From the NCBI GenBank assembly GCA_041166085.1, contig JBEEFP010000050.1, forward strand, positions 62,001-126,000: DNA of 64,000 bases, written 5' to 3'. The translations under genes and the position numbers were made by a program. Below are positions 48,553 to 56,837 of the stretch, in pieces. Origin of the DNA: JBEEFP01 sp041166085. GTDB taxonomy: Bacteria; Actinomycetota; Acidimicrobiia; Acidimicrobiales; JAFATL01. How positions within the stretch are numbered: position 1 is the stretch's first letter; the number at the start of each line of letters is the position of its first letter. The notes under the pieces are model-generated. The model was not told where the DNA came from, made no database searches, and saw nothing but the letters and a program-made list of their open reading frames with translations.

Positions 48553-49701
48553 TCAATTGGTCCTGACGAGGGTCGGCGACGTCGTTTTCGCCGTCGCAGG
48601 TCGGGGTGACCCGGTCGTCTGGAACGGAGCGATGCCGGTGTCTCCCACGTCAACGCTCACGATCGTCCACCCAGAGCCGTCGTCGGACACGTTGTCCGCG
48701 GCTTGCGCGTCCTGGTTGGCCACGAGGAGCCGGTCGCCGAGGAACGCGGAGTAGACGGGATAGTGGAACAAGGGACTCGAGATGAGGCGTACCAACGAGC
48801 CGTCGGGGTTCAGAATGGCAAGCTGGTCCCTCCCGGAGACGGAGATGTAGAGCCTCCCGGACTTCCCGATCGACAGCCCGTTCGTCTGCGCGCCTCCGTA
48901 GGGGCCCATCGTGGGGGATGCGGAGTGCTCCACATCGCCAGGCTCGGGGGGGAACCTGTGGAGCTCCTCGAGGTCGTCGGCGGTGGGGCTGTCCTCGAGT
49001 GGGATGCGGTACACGACTCCGGCCACCAGGCGGTCCGGGGAGGCGGAGGCCACTGCGGAGAAATACAGGTACTGGCCCGTGGCGTCGACTTGGGCCTGGA
49101 ACGGCCCCGCGAAGGACAGACGGGTGTCGTTGAACCAGAGCGACAGCTTCCCGTCGGGCGTGATCCTCCAGATCCTCCCCGCAGGAAAACCGTCGGTGAC
49201 GTAGGCGGTGCCGTCGGCGGTGAAGTCGATGTCGTTCCACATCGACGTGCGCCATCCGCCCGTGGAGTACGGCGGCGGCGGCGAAGCCCACACCGCGGAG
49301 GCGCCATCGTCGTCGACGAGGCGAACGAGTCCGTTCATGTCGGCGAGGTACACGTGGTTGTCGGGATCGACGCCAAAGCCGCCGAGACCCATCTGCGAGT
49401 TCGGACCGGTGTCGACGATGGAGCCCTTCAACAGCTTCCCAGTCGTGCTGAACCGAAAGACGCCTTCGCCGAGCGAGTTGGCAAACGTGGGCACCCCGGC
49501 ACTGGTGGACACGAGGACTTGACCGTCGTGGACCAACACGCCGAATGGATGGCCAGGGGACGGCACGTGGGCAAAGACCTCCATCACCGGCGGGTTGTCT
49601 GCCGTCGCACCCGGTTGGACTCCGACGAGGACGCTCGCCGCAAGGACGACTGCGCCCAATCTCGGAAGCCCGATCCGTCGCCTCATCCCATCACCGGTCA
49701 C
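48553..49701 (-). CDS. secreted ScyD/ScyE-like beta-propeller protein
   Basis: 382 residues from GTG 49701, which overlaps the upstream TGA (GTGA); ATG 49686 is the alternative. A signal peptide (RRRIGLPRLGAVVLAASVLVGVQ, cleavage after GATA) precedes repeated NHL/propeller blades: VFAHVPSPGHPFGVLVHDGQV, QMGLGGFGVDPDNHVYLADM, IWRITPDGKLSLWF, QTNGLSIGKSGRLYISVSG. This resembles the ScyD/ScyE family of exported proteins of unknown function. It is the last gene of the sigma/beta-propeller unit beginning at 51558. Confidence 0.82.
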   Translation of the reverse strand: MTGDGMRRRIGLPRLGAVVLAASVLVGVQPGATADNPPVMEVFAHVPSPGHPFGVLVHDGQVLVSTSAGVPTFANSLGEGVFRFSTTGKLLKGSIVDTGPNSQMGLGGFGVDPDNHVYLADMNGLVRLVDDDGASAVWASPPPPYSTGGWRTSMWNDIDFTADGTAYVTDGFPAGRIWRITPDGKLSLWFNDTRLSFAGPFQAQVDATGQYLYFSAVASASPDRLVAGVVYRIPLEDSPTADDLEELHRFPPEPGDVEHSASPTMGPYGGAQTNGLSIGKSGRLYISVSGRDQLAILNPDGSLVRLISSPLFHYPVYSAFLGDRLLVANQDAQAADNVSDDGSGWTIVSVDVGDTGIAPFQTTGSPRPATAKTTSPTLVRTN

Positions 49702-50978
49702 CGGCGGGAGGACACGCGTCGTACGGAAGGCTGTTCGCCGCTCGGGTAGAGCAACACCCGCGACCCGCCGCGCTCGTCGCATCGGTAGAGGCCGAACGCG
49801 CCAGACGTGGCGCTGGCATCGCGGAAGACCAGGCCGTAGCCCTCGCCGCTCCACGCAGGCTCGGTGTCGTCAGAGAGCCCGCTGACGATGACCGCGTCAC
49901 CAGTGCCGTCGCTGCGGGCAACGTGGATGTCGGCGTTGTTCCCTTCACCTCGCTGGTAGGCGATCCTCGTCCCGTCGGGCGAGTACTTCGGGACAGACCC
50001 GGTGAGGCCCAGCGACCGCCGGTTGGCGCCGGTGGCATCGGCGACGAAGAGTGCTGCGTCACAGCCCTGGGCGTAGCTCGAGGCACAGGCGTTCCCGGTG
50101 AGGTCGGCGAACAGTATGTGATCGCCGTCTGGTGACCACGAGGGCATCGAACCGGTCGTGAGGTCGGTCACCGCGCCCCCCTCGACAGGAATCGTGTAGA
50201 GGTCGGTGCAGTTGAGCTTGAGACACGAGCTCTGCTGCGTTCCTGCGACGAAGAGGATGCGGTCACCGTGCGGCGACCAGGCGGGATAGGCGTGCCCCGT
50301 GCTCCCCGGCGTTCCATACGTGGTCAGTTGACGCAGTCCGGTGCCGTCGTCGTTGACGAGGAACAGCGAGCCGTCGCGAGCGAACACCACCCGTCTCCCG
50401 TCCGGTGACCAGTCGGGCATCTGGTCGTTCCCCGCCCCCGAGGTGAGCCGTGTCGTCGAGCGGTTGGTGAGGTCCATGATCCACAGGTCCGTGTCGTTCC
50501 CGCTTCCCGAGGGTGCGACGTAGACCGCTCGGTTGGCTCCGACGGTCGCCGGTGACGGCGCGGCGGACGACCCATTCGATGGCGCCGGAGCGAGCATGCC
50601 TGGCGAGGGGGCGCGGCGGGGACCGAGTCCGTTCGGCGCGCCGGGTGCGAGGCCGGGCACGAGCGCCGGAGACGTTGGGCTGACGGGAGGGGCGGACGTG
50701 TCGGGCGTCTCCGGTCGGTGGGCGGGGCGGGTGGTCACGCGCTGCGGCACGCTCTCGTTCGGCGCGACGAGGACGAGAGTTGCGATGACCGCCGCCGCGA
50801 CGGCCACCGCTGACCAAGCGATCATCGGCCGCGAGCGCACCCAGTGGACGAGTCGGCGTGGCGCACGCGGCGACATGGCTCCCTCGAGGAGCGAGTGCAG
50901 CAGCGCGTCGCCGAACCCGGGCGGCGGATCGACGGGGCGTTCGATGGAACCGATGAGCTCGGCGACCAGGTCACTCAT
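49698..50978 (-). CDS. membrane-anchored TolB-type beta-propeller, probable anti-sigma partner
   Basis: 426 residues from ATG 50978, overlapping the sigma gene stop by 8 bp. Cytoplasmic N-terminal ~50 residues (MSDLVAELIGSIERPVDPPP), one transmembrane helix (about 52-71), a long Pro/Ser/Ala linker, then six TolB/WD40-like blades such as DWSPDGRRVVFARDGSL, YPAWSPHGDRILFVAG, MPSWSPDGDHILFAD and PKYSPDGTRIAYQRG. Gene order and topology fit an anti-sigma protein whose extracellular propeller senses an envelope signal. The N-terminus lacks an obvious zinc anti-sigma (H-x3-C-x2-C) motif. Confidence 0.82.
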   Translation of the reverse strand: MSDLVAELIGSIERPVDPPPGFGDALLHSLLEGAMSPRAPRRLVHWVRSRPMIAWSAVAVAAAVIATLVLVAPNESVPQRVTTRPAHRPETPDTSAPPVSPTSPALVPGLAPGAPNGLGPRRAPSPGMLAPAPSNGSSAAPSPATVGANRAVYVAPSGSGNDTDLWIMDLTNRSTTRLTSGAGNDQMPDWSPDGRRVVFARDGSLFLVNDDGTGLRQLTTYGTPGSTGHAYPAWSPHGDRILFVAGTQQSSCLKLNCTDLYTIPVEGGAVTDLTTGSMPSWSPDGDHILFADLTGNACASSYAQGCDAALFVADATGANRRSLGLTGSVPKYSPDGTRIAYQRGEGNNADIHVARSDGTGDAVIVSGLSDDTEPAWSGEGYGLVFRDASATSGAFGLYRCDERGGSRVLLYPSGEQPSVRRVSSRR

Positions 50979-51558
50979 GCGACAGCTCCACGAAGCGACG
51001 CTTGAACTCCATCCGCGCCCGTACCAGCAGGGACTCGGTGGCGTGCACCGACCGGCCGATGACCTCCGCGACCTCCGGGACGGACAGCCCGTCCATGTGG
51101 CGGAGGACGAGGACCGACCGGCGGTCGCCGGCGAGGCCGTTGAGCGCTTCGACGGCGGCGTCGCGGGACGGGTCACCCTGCCAGATCACGACCTCCTCGG
51201 CGACGGTGCGGTCCGCGCCCGGCACCACCCGCCGGATCCTCTCCCGGCGGAAGTGATCCACCATCTTGTTCCGAGCGACCCGCATGACCCACGCGGTGGA
51301 CACCGTCGTCCCCTGCTGGATCGTGACGAGGGCCGCGGCAAAGACGTCCTGGACGAGATCCTCGGCGATCGCCCGCGAGCGACAGCGGTTGACCAGGTAC
51401 GAGTACACCGGTGTGAGTGCCTCCCGATAGAGGGCAGTGAACGCGGTCGTCGCCTCGTCTGCACGCGCCCCCTCTGGGATCGCCGCATCGCGACGGGACA
51501 GCCGCAGGTCCGCGACTGCATCGCCGCTCCCTGGGCCGGCATGGTCGTCCCCCACCAT
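50971..51558 (-). CDS. ECF sigma factor
   Basis: 195 residues from ATG 51558 (upstream GTG codons are also possible). Region 2: ALYREALTPVYSYLVNRCRSRAIAEDLVQDVFAAALV, then AWVMRVARNKMVDHFRRERIRR; region 4: LAGDRRSVLVLRHMDGLSVPEVAEVIGRSVHATESLLVRARMEFKRRF. It is the first gene of a unit with the membrane-anchored propeller and the secreted propeller. The divergent LAXTG gene may be a target; a tttcgcgaaa palindrome (51668-51677) lies between them. Confidence 0.9.
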   Translation of the reverse strand: MVGDDHAGPGSGDAVADLRLSRRDAAIPEGARADEATTAFTALYREALTPVYSYLVNRCRSRAIAEDLVQDVFAAALVTIQQGTTVSTAWVMRVARNKMVDHFRRERIRRVVPGADRTVAEEVVIWQGDPSRDAAVEALNGLAGDRRSVLVLRHMDGLSVPEVAEVIGRSVHATESLLVRARMEFKRRFVELSHE

Positions 51559-51716
51559 CAAAGCGTTCTGCACACGCACCGTTCTCGAAGCCGATCGCCC
51601 CCGAGCGACCCGATCTGACACCTCCTTATCGTGTACCTCGGGGCCCTTCCGTCGCCGGGAGCCCAATTTTCGCGAAAGCCGCGACGGAACCAGCACGAGC
51701 CGTACGTTGAAGAGGC

Positions 51717-52610
51717 ATGGGATCCGGGGAAGCGCGGACGAGGTCGATGTCCTGGTCGTCGTGGAGCAAGCGGGCAACGCTCATGACGGCGGTCGCCGCT
51801 GCCTTCGTGGCGGCCGCGGGATGGCCCGGGGCGGCGGCGGGCGCCGCGACGCAGCAGGTTGCGGTCACCGCTGACTTCCACGACCCCGGCCAACCGGGCT
51901 TCAGCAACTACGCGCCGGCCTGCGGGCCGGAGCAGCCCGAGGTGTGCTCGTTCGGCTTCGACGGACGGGTCGACTGGACCGGGGGGATGCGCGGATCGTC
52001 GGTGTACCACGCCATCGGGTACGGAACGCCGAGTGGCGAGCTTCGGTGGGAGGTGTGGGAGACGTTCACCGGCACGGTCACCGGATGCGGCACAGGGACT
52101 CTGAGCTGGCACGGTGCCGGTTCGCTGGACGTTGCGCGCCTCGACCCCGCCACCCAGACCGTTCCGATGGAAGGCACTCTCGATGTGGGTGAACCCACGT
52201 CCGGTGACCTGGCCGGAACGGTCGGACGCTTGGAGCTCGTCGACACGGCCATGCGGCTAGCGCCGGCCTTTGGTGAGCAGCACGGGCATGTGACGGGCGA
52301 GCTCTCCTGCGCACGAGGGCCGGCCGTGGCGACCTCCACCACATCCCACGACGACGGTGGCGACCGGGCGGCGGTCCTCGCTGGTCGTAGGGAGCGGACG
52401 GACGTCGACCCCGCGGTAGGAACCAGCGGCGACAGCCACGCCGGCCGAGGATCGGCGAGCGCAGTCTCCGGTTCATCCCGATCTCTGGGCGGGACAGGGC
52501 TGGCCGTGACGGGGCACACCGCCGCGCCGCTCTTCGCGCTGGGTCTGTTGCTCGTCGTCTCCGGGGCCACTGTCCGGCCCGTGTTGGGTCCTTCGCCGCC
52601 GCTCAGGTGA
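51717..52610 (+). CDS. secreted protein with LAXTG-type sortase signal
   Basis: 297 residues with GAAGAGG before ATG 51717 (ATG 51747 also possible). A signal peptide (KRATLMTAVAAAFVAAAGW...GAAAGAATQ) leads a domain of about 170 residues with four cysteines (YAPACGPEQPEVCSFGF, GCGTGTLSW, LSCARG). A Ser/Asp/Gly-rich linker ends in LAVTG (262-266), a hydrophobic helix and basic tail, which is a class E (LAXTG) sorting signal of high-GC Gram-positives. It should be covalently attached to the cell wall. The internal domain resembles DUF3224-like beta-barrels only loosely. Confidence 0.8.
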   Translation: MGSGEARTRSMSWSSWSKRATLMTAVAAAFVAAAGWPGAAAGAATQQVAVTADFHDPGQPGFSNYAPACGPEQPEVCSFGFDGRVDWTGGMRGSSVYHAIGYGTPSGELRWEVWETFTGTVTGCGTGTLSWHGAGSLDVARLDPATQTVPMEGTLDVGEPTSGDLAGTVGRLELVDTAMRLAPAFGEQHGHVTGELSCARGPAVATSTTSHDDGGDRAAVLAGRRERTDVDPAVGTSGDSHAGRGSASAVSGSSRSLGGTGLAVTGHTAAPLFALGLLLVVSGATVRPVLGPSPPLR

Positions 52611-52845
52611 CGATCCGGAGAGCGACGTACGGCGCCAGGTTGAACAGGATGATTCCCAGCTTGTAGATCGTCATCCCAATGGCGTTGAAGCCGTCGAACT
52701 GCTCCCTGGACAAGTGAAACCATCGCCCGAGGATGCGATGGAATCGATCGTGCGCGAGACAGAAGAGTGCGGCCCAGTACAGCAGGAGCGCGTAGTTGAT
52801 GATCGTGCACCACAGGAGAAGGTCTTCTGCGACCTTGATGCTCAT
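52603..52845 (-). CDS. 80-residue DUF6868-like membrane protein
   Basis: 80 residues from ATG 52845, with TTGGAGAATC upstream. Two hydrophobic helices, LLLWCTIINYALLLYWAALFCLA and IYKLGIILFNLAPYVALRIV, are joined by HDRFHRILGRWFHLSREQFDGFN, which matches a widespread family of small bacterial inner-membrane proteins of unknown function. It lies 44 bp after ackA on the same strand and overlaps the convergent LAXTG gene by 8 bp. Confidence 0.8.
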   Translation of the reverse strand: MSIKVAEDLLLWCTIINYALLLYWAALFCLAHDRFHRILGRWFHLSREQFDGFNAIGMTIYKLGIILFNLAPYVALRIVT

Positions 52846-52889
52846 GATTCTCCAATCGACGTCGGCCGTCACCGGATCCGACGGTCCGT

Positions 52890-54005
52890 TCAGCTGTGGT
52901 GAGCCTGGCTGAAACCGCTGAGGACCTGCCGTGCCTCCCGCGCGATCTGCCGATCCTCCCGGGCGGCGATGACGAGCGTCGCAACTGAGGCGTTGCGTCC
53001 GCTCACGTCGGCATCCGGGACCGCGGCGGTGTTGCGGGACTGATCCAGCCCGACTCCGAGGTGGGCCAGTCCCGAGCACGCGTCAGCACGCACGCGGGCG
53101 GAGTGCTCGCCGGTGCCGCCGGTGAACACCAGCACATCGAGCCCCTCCAGTGACGCGGCCATGGCGCCAATCGAGGACCGCAACCGATGGAGGTAGACGT
53201 CGTACGCGAGCCGCGCGTCATCGTCACCTCGATCGACGCCCGCTTCCACATCGCGCATGTCGCCAGAACCACCGAACAGGCCGAGAAGCCCCGACGCCTC
53301 CTCGAGACCGGCCTCGATCTCGCGCGCCGAGATGCCGTGTTCGCGCTGCAGCCACAGGAGCGCACCCGGGTCCACGCTCCCAGCGCGAGTCGCCATCACC
53401 AGCCCCTCCAACGGAGTGAAGCCCATGGTCGTGTCGATGGAAACTCCGCCCGCCACCGCGCAGAGGGAGGCACCGGCGCCGAGGTGGGCGCTGACCATTC
53501 GAAGCCCTTCGATCGGCCGCTCGAGCATGGCGGCCGCCCGACGGCTGGCCCATGCATGGCTGAGTCCGTGAAAGCCGTACCGACGCACCCCAAGCCTTCG
53601 CCATTCGAGCGGAAGCGCATAGGTGGCGGCCGCGACGGGGAGCGTCGCATGGAAGGCCGTGTCGAAGCACGCCACCGCCGGGATGCTCTTGCACACCTGT
53701 CGCGCGGCGCGGATGCCCGCGAGGGCGCGGGCCTGATGAAGAGGAGCGAGCGGCGTCAGGCTCTCGATCACTGCCTCAGTCGTCGCGTCGAGGACGACCG
53801 GCTCGCGCAGATCCGGTCCGCCGTGCACGACCCGGTGCCCGACGACGTCGATGGGGCCGGCGCAGTCGGTGACGCGACCGAGCGCCGAGGTGTCCTCTCC
53901 GTCCCAGTCCCGCACCTCGAGCGTTGTCACGATGACGTCGTCCTCATCGAGCACACTGACCTTGAGACTGCTCGAACCCGCGTTGACGACGAGGACGCGA
54001 CTCAA
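52890..54005 (-). CDS. ackA: acetate kinase
   Basis: 371 residues. The start is TTG 54005, overlapping the phosphoketolase TGA (TTGA); the next motif, LVVNAGSSSLKVSV, begins only five residues later. ASKHA-fold acetate kinase motifs: GHRVVHGG, ACFDTAFHATLP, RRYGFHGLSHAWA, HLGAGASLCAV and VFTGGTGEHSARVR. It is slightly short (usual about 395). It converts the acetyl phosphate made by the coupled phosphoketolase to acetate with ATP gain. Confidence 0.93.
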   Translation of the reverse strand: MSRVLVVNAGSSSLKVSVLDEDDVIVTTLEVRDWDGEDTSALGRVTDCAGPIDVVGHRVVHGGPDLREPVVLDATTEAVIESLTPLAPLHQARALAGIRAARQVCKSIPAVACFDTAFHATLPVAAATYALPLEWRRLGVRRYGFHGLSHAWASRRAAAMLERPIEGLRMVSAHLGAGASLCAVAGGVSIDTTMGFTPLEGLVMATRAGSVDPGALLWLQREHGISAREIEAGLEEASGLLGLFGGSGDMRDVEAGVDRGDDDARLAYDVYLHRLRSSIGAMAASLEGLDVLVFTGGTGEHSARVRADACSGLAHLGVGLDQSRNTAAVPDADVSGRNASVATLVIAAREDRQIAREARQVLSGFSQAHHS

Positions 54006-56392
54006 CCAGGCCACTCCCAGTCCCGCACGCTCGGCTCGTCCTCGCCGTACTGTCGGGTCCACGCACGGGCGACGGCACGATCGTCCACCATGCGTTGACG
54101 CACCTCCACCGCTCGCGAGCGGAGCCCGGGGACGCGGTCGATGACGTCCATCACGAGATGGAACCGGTCGAGGTCGTTCATCATCACCATGTCGAACGGC
54201 GTGGTGGTGGTCCCCTCCTCCTTGTATCCGCGCACGTGGAAGTTGGCGTGGTTCGTGCGCCGGTAGGCGAGGCGGTGAATCAGCCAGGGGTAGCCGTGGT
54301 AGGCGAAGACGACAGGACGGTCGCTCGTGAATATCGAGTCGAACTCGCGGTCGGTGAGGCCGTGCGGATGCTCGGTGTCCGGTTGCAGACGCATGAGGTC
54401 GACGACGTTCACGAAGCGCACCTTGACCTCAGGGAGGTGCTGCCGCAGGAGGTCGACGGCAGCCAGCGCCTCGAGGGTCGGGACATCACCGGCGCAGGCC
54501 ACAACCACGTCGGGGTCCTCCATGTGGTTGCTCGCCCACTCCCACACCCCAAGGCCGCGCGCGCAGTGCAGTATTGCTTCGTCCATCGTGAGCCACGTCG
54601 GGGACGGCTGCTTCCCGGCGACGATCACGTTGATGTAGTCACGGCTCCGCAGGCAGTGGTCGGCAACCGAGAGCAGGCAGTTGGCGTCGGGCGGCAGGTA
54701 CACCCGCACGACCTCCGCCTTCTTGTTCAGGACGTGGTCGATGAACCCCGGGTCCTGGTGGGACAGGCCGTTGTGGTCCTGGCGCCACACGTGGGATGTG
54801 AGCAGGTAGTTCAGCGACGCGATGGGAACGCGCCATTCGAGATGGCGACTGACCTTGAGCCACTTGGCGTGCTGGTTGAACATCGAGTCGACGATGTGGA
54901 TGAACGCCTCGTAGCAGGAGAACAAGCCGTGCCGGCCCGTCAGCAAGTAGCCCTCCAGCCAGCCTTCGCAGTTGTGCTCGGAGAGGATCTCCAGCACCCG
55001 GCCGTCGCTGGCCAAGTGCTCGTCGACCGGAAGCCGACCGGCCACCCACTGCTTGGACGTTGCCTCGAGGACGGCGCCGAGGCGATTCGACTCGGTCTCG
55101 TCGGGACCGACGAGGCGGAAGTTCCGCCGCTCCGCGTTGGCTCGCACGATGTCGCGCAAGAACACGCCCAGCACCCTCGTCGGCTCAGCGACTGCCCCGC
55201 CAGGAGTCGACACATCGACCGCGTAAGGCCGAATGTCCGGGAGCTCGAGGTTGCGCAGCAACGCCCCACCGTTCGCATGCGGGTTCGCGCTCATGCGCCG
55301 GCGGCCCCGAGGGGCCGGAGCGAGCACCTCGGCCCGCGGCCGACCGTCAGCCTCGAAGAGCTCCTCGGGTCGATAGCTGCGCATCCACGTCTCGAGCTGC
55401 GCCAGGTGGTCCAGGTTGGTTCGCACCTCGGAGAGCGGCACCTGGTGGGCCCGCCACGTACCTTCCACGGGCAGTCCGTCGACCTCGGCCGGGCCCGTCC
55501 AACCCTTCGGCGTGCGCAACACGATCATCGGCCATCGGGGCCGCCCCATGCCACGGACGCCCGAGCGGGCCCGACGCTGGATGTCGGCGATGTCGTCGAG
55601 GGCGTCGTCCAACGCGGTTGCCAGCACCTGATGGACAGATTCCGGGTCGTCGCCCTCCACGAGCAACGGTCGATGTCCGTATCCTTCCAGCAGTGACACC
55701 AGCTCGCCCTCGTCGATCCTGGCCAGGACCGTGGGGTTGGCGATCTTCCAACCGTTGAGGTGCAGGATGGGCAGGACCGCGCCGTCGTGCACCGGACTGA
55801 GGAACTTGTTGGAGTGCCAGCTGGTGGCCAGCGCGCCGGTTTCCGCCTCTCCGTCGCCGATGACGCACGCCACCAGCAGGTCGGGGTTGTCGAACGCAGC
55901 GCCGTACGCGTGGGACAGCGAGTACCCCAGCTCGCCGCCCTCGTGGATCGAGCCCGGCGTCTCTGGCGCGGCGTGGCTGGGAATGCCCCCGGGGAACGAG
56001 AACTGGTGGAACAGGCGGCCCATGCCCTCGGCGTCGTGTGACACGTCCGGGTACACCTCGCTGTAGGTGCCCTCCAACCAGGCATTGGCCACCATGCCGG
56101 GACCGCCATGGCCGGGGCCGCAGACGTAGATGACATTCAGATCGCGCGCGACGATCGCCCGGTTGAGATGGGCGTAGAGGAGGTTGAGGCCCGGCGTCGT
56201 CCCCCAATGGCCGAGGAGGCGGGGCTTGACGTGCTCGGGTCGCAGCGGTTCGCGCAGCAGCGCGTTGGCCAACAGGTAGATCTGGCCAACGGAGAGATAG
56301 TTGGCTGCTCGCCACCACGCATGGATCCGTTCCGACTCCGCGGCGCTCAGCGGACCGTTCACCGCCGTCCCGGGCGCGAGGCCGGTGGTCAT
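54002..56392 (-). CDS. xfp: xylulose-5-phosphate/fructose-6-phosphate phosphoketolase
   Basis: 796 residues from ATG 56392, which overlaps the upstream gene stop (ATGA). TPP-enzyme features: HWGTTPGLNLLYAHLNR, GPGHGGPGMVANAWLEGTYSE, the ThDP motif GDGEAETGAL (about 180-189), HQVPLSE, and in the C-terminal part DHNGLSHQDPGFIDHV and YHGYPWLIHRLAYRR. Length fits the family. It splits xylulose-5-P (or fructose-6-P) into acetyl phosphate and a triose (tetrose) phosphate, bypassing oxygen-dependent routes; AckA then yields ATP. Confidence 0.96.
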   Translation of the reverse strand: MTTGLAPGTAVNGPLSAAESERIHAWWRAANYLSVGQIYLLANALLREPLRPEHVKPRLLGHWGTTPGLNLLYAHLNRAIVARDLNVIYVCGPGHGGPGMVANAWLEGTYSEVYPDVSHDAEGMGRLFHQFSFPGGIPSHAAPETPGSIHEGGELGYSLSHAYGAAFDNPDLLVACVIGDGEAETGALATSWHSNKFLSPVHDGAVLPILHLNGWKIANPTVLARIDEGELVSLLEGYGHRPLLVEGDDPESVHQVLATALDDALDDIADIQRRARSGVRGMGRPRWPMIVLRTPKGWTGPAEVDGLPVEGTWRAHQVPLSEVRTNLDHLAQLETWMRSYRPEELFEADGRPRAEVLAPAPRGRRRMSANPHANGGALLRNLELPDIRPYAVDVSTPGGAVAEPTRVLGVFLRDIVRANAERRNFRLVGPDETESNRLGAVLEATSKQWVAGRLPVDEHLASDGRVLEILSEHNCEGWLEGYLLTGRHGLFSCYEAFIHIVDSMFNQHAKWLKVSRHLEWRVPIASLNYLLTSHVWRQDHNGLSHQDPGFIDHVLNKKAEVVRVYLPPDANCLLSVADHCLRSRDYINVIVAGKQPSPTWLTMDEAILHCARGLGVWEWASNHMEDPDVVVACAGDVPTLEALAAVDLLRQHLPEVKVRFVNVVDLMRLQPDTEHPHGLTDREFDSIFTSDRPVVFAYHGYPWLIHRLAYRRTNHANFHVRGYKEEGTTTTPFDMVMMNDLDRFHLVMDVIDRVPGLRSRAVEVRQRMVDDRAVARAWTRQYGEDEPSVRDWEWPG

Positions 56393-56715
56393 CGCCGGGC
56401 TCGCGTGCTCTTCGCGTTCGCCACCGAATCGGAAACGAGGCACCGGATCGTCTCCTGGAGCAGATGCAAGCCACCGCGCGCGTCGGCATCACTGACGTGT
56501 TCACGGACGTGAGTGCGGCCGAGGGCGAAGGCGTGGGCGATCGTGGACGCGTCGTGACAGGCGGCGCGGTTCAACTCGAGCGCGGCTCTGAGCCGATCGG
56601 GGTGCTCAGCTCTCTCGGCCAGCTCGTACGCCCGTCGCCAGACGACTCTCGCGGTCTCGCGGCGGACCCGTAGGCCCGCTTCGTCGATGCGGCCGGGGAA
56701 AACGGTCGAGGCCAT
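56389..56715 (-). CDS. hypothetical helical protein upstream of phosphoketolase
   Basis: 108 residues from ATG 56715, ending in the xfp start (ATGA). All-helical and charged (RIDEAGLRVRRETARVVWRRAYELAERAEHPDRLRAALELNRAACHDASTIAHAF-type pattern; key segments RVVWRRAYELAERAEHPD and ALELNRAACHDAS). Not recognised. Translational coupling suggests it is part of the phosphoketolase unit, possibly a regulator. A 66-bp repeat (56750-56815) lies just upstream. Confidence 0.65.
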   Translation of the reverse strand: MASTVFPGRIDEAGLRVRRETARVVWRRAYELAERAEHPDRLRAALELNRAACHDASTIAHAFALGRTHVREHVSDADARGGLHLLQETIRCLVSDSVANAKSTRARR

Positions 56716-56749
56716 GACATCCCCACCCCTCGTAGCAAGCGCCCATTCC

Positions 56750-56815
56750 GACGCGCTGCCGGGGTCCGGAGCACCGCTCCCCGGGCTGGCTCGAGGCCGG
56801 CCCGACACGTTCGGG
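56750..56815. repeat. 66-bp imperfect direct repeat, copy 1
   Basis: Begins gacgcgctgcc, ends cacgttcggg; about 85 percent identical, with one 1-bp gap, to 60604-60668. It lies in the 122-bp gap before the phosphoketolase unit (minus strand). On the minus strand it contains the small hairpin ggagc-ggt-gctcc, matched by ggagc-gat-gctcc in copy 2, where the loop supplies a start codon. Confidence 0.7.
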
Positions 56816-56837
56816 GGTTGTCGTGTCGTCACCAAGG

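Noticed and set aside
51686..51708. GGAAC ... CGT resembling a classical ECF promoter before the LAXTG gene
   Set aside because: The spacing between GGAAC and CGT is about 14 bp, shorter than usual for such promoters.
54095..55696. Plus-strand open frame antisense to phosphoketolase
   Set aside because: The minus strand encodes clear Xfp motifs; the antisense product is His/Val/Arg-rich and lacks any known fold.
56716..56837. DosR-type box expected before stress genes
   Set aside because: No sequence close to the palindromic DosR consensus was found here or in 60629-60787; the 66-bp repeat is unrelated to it.
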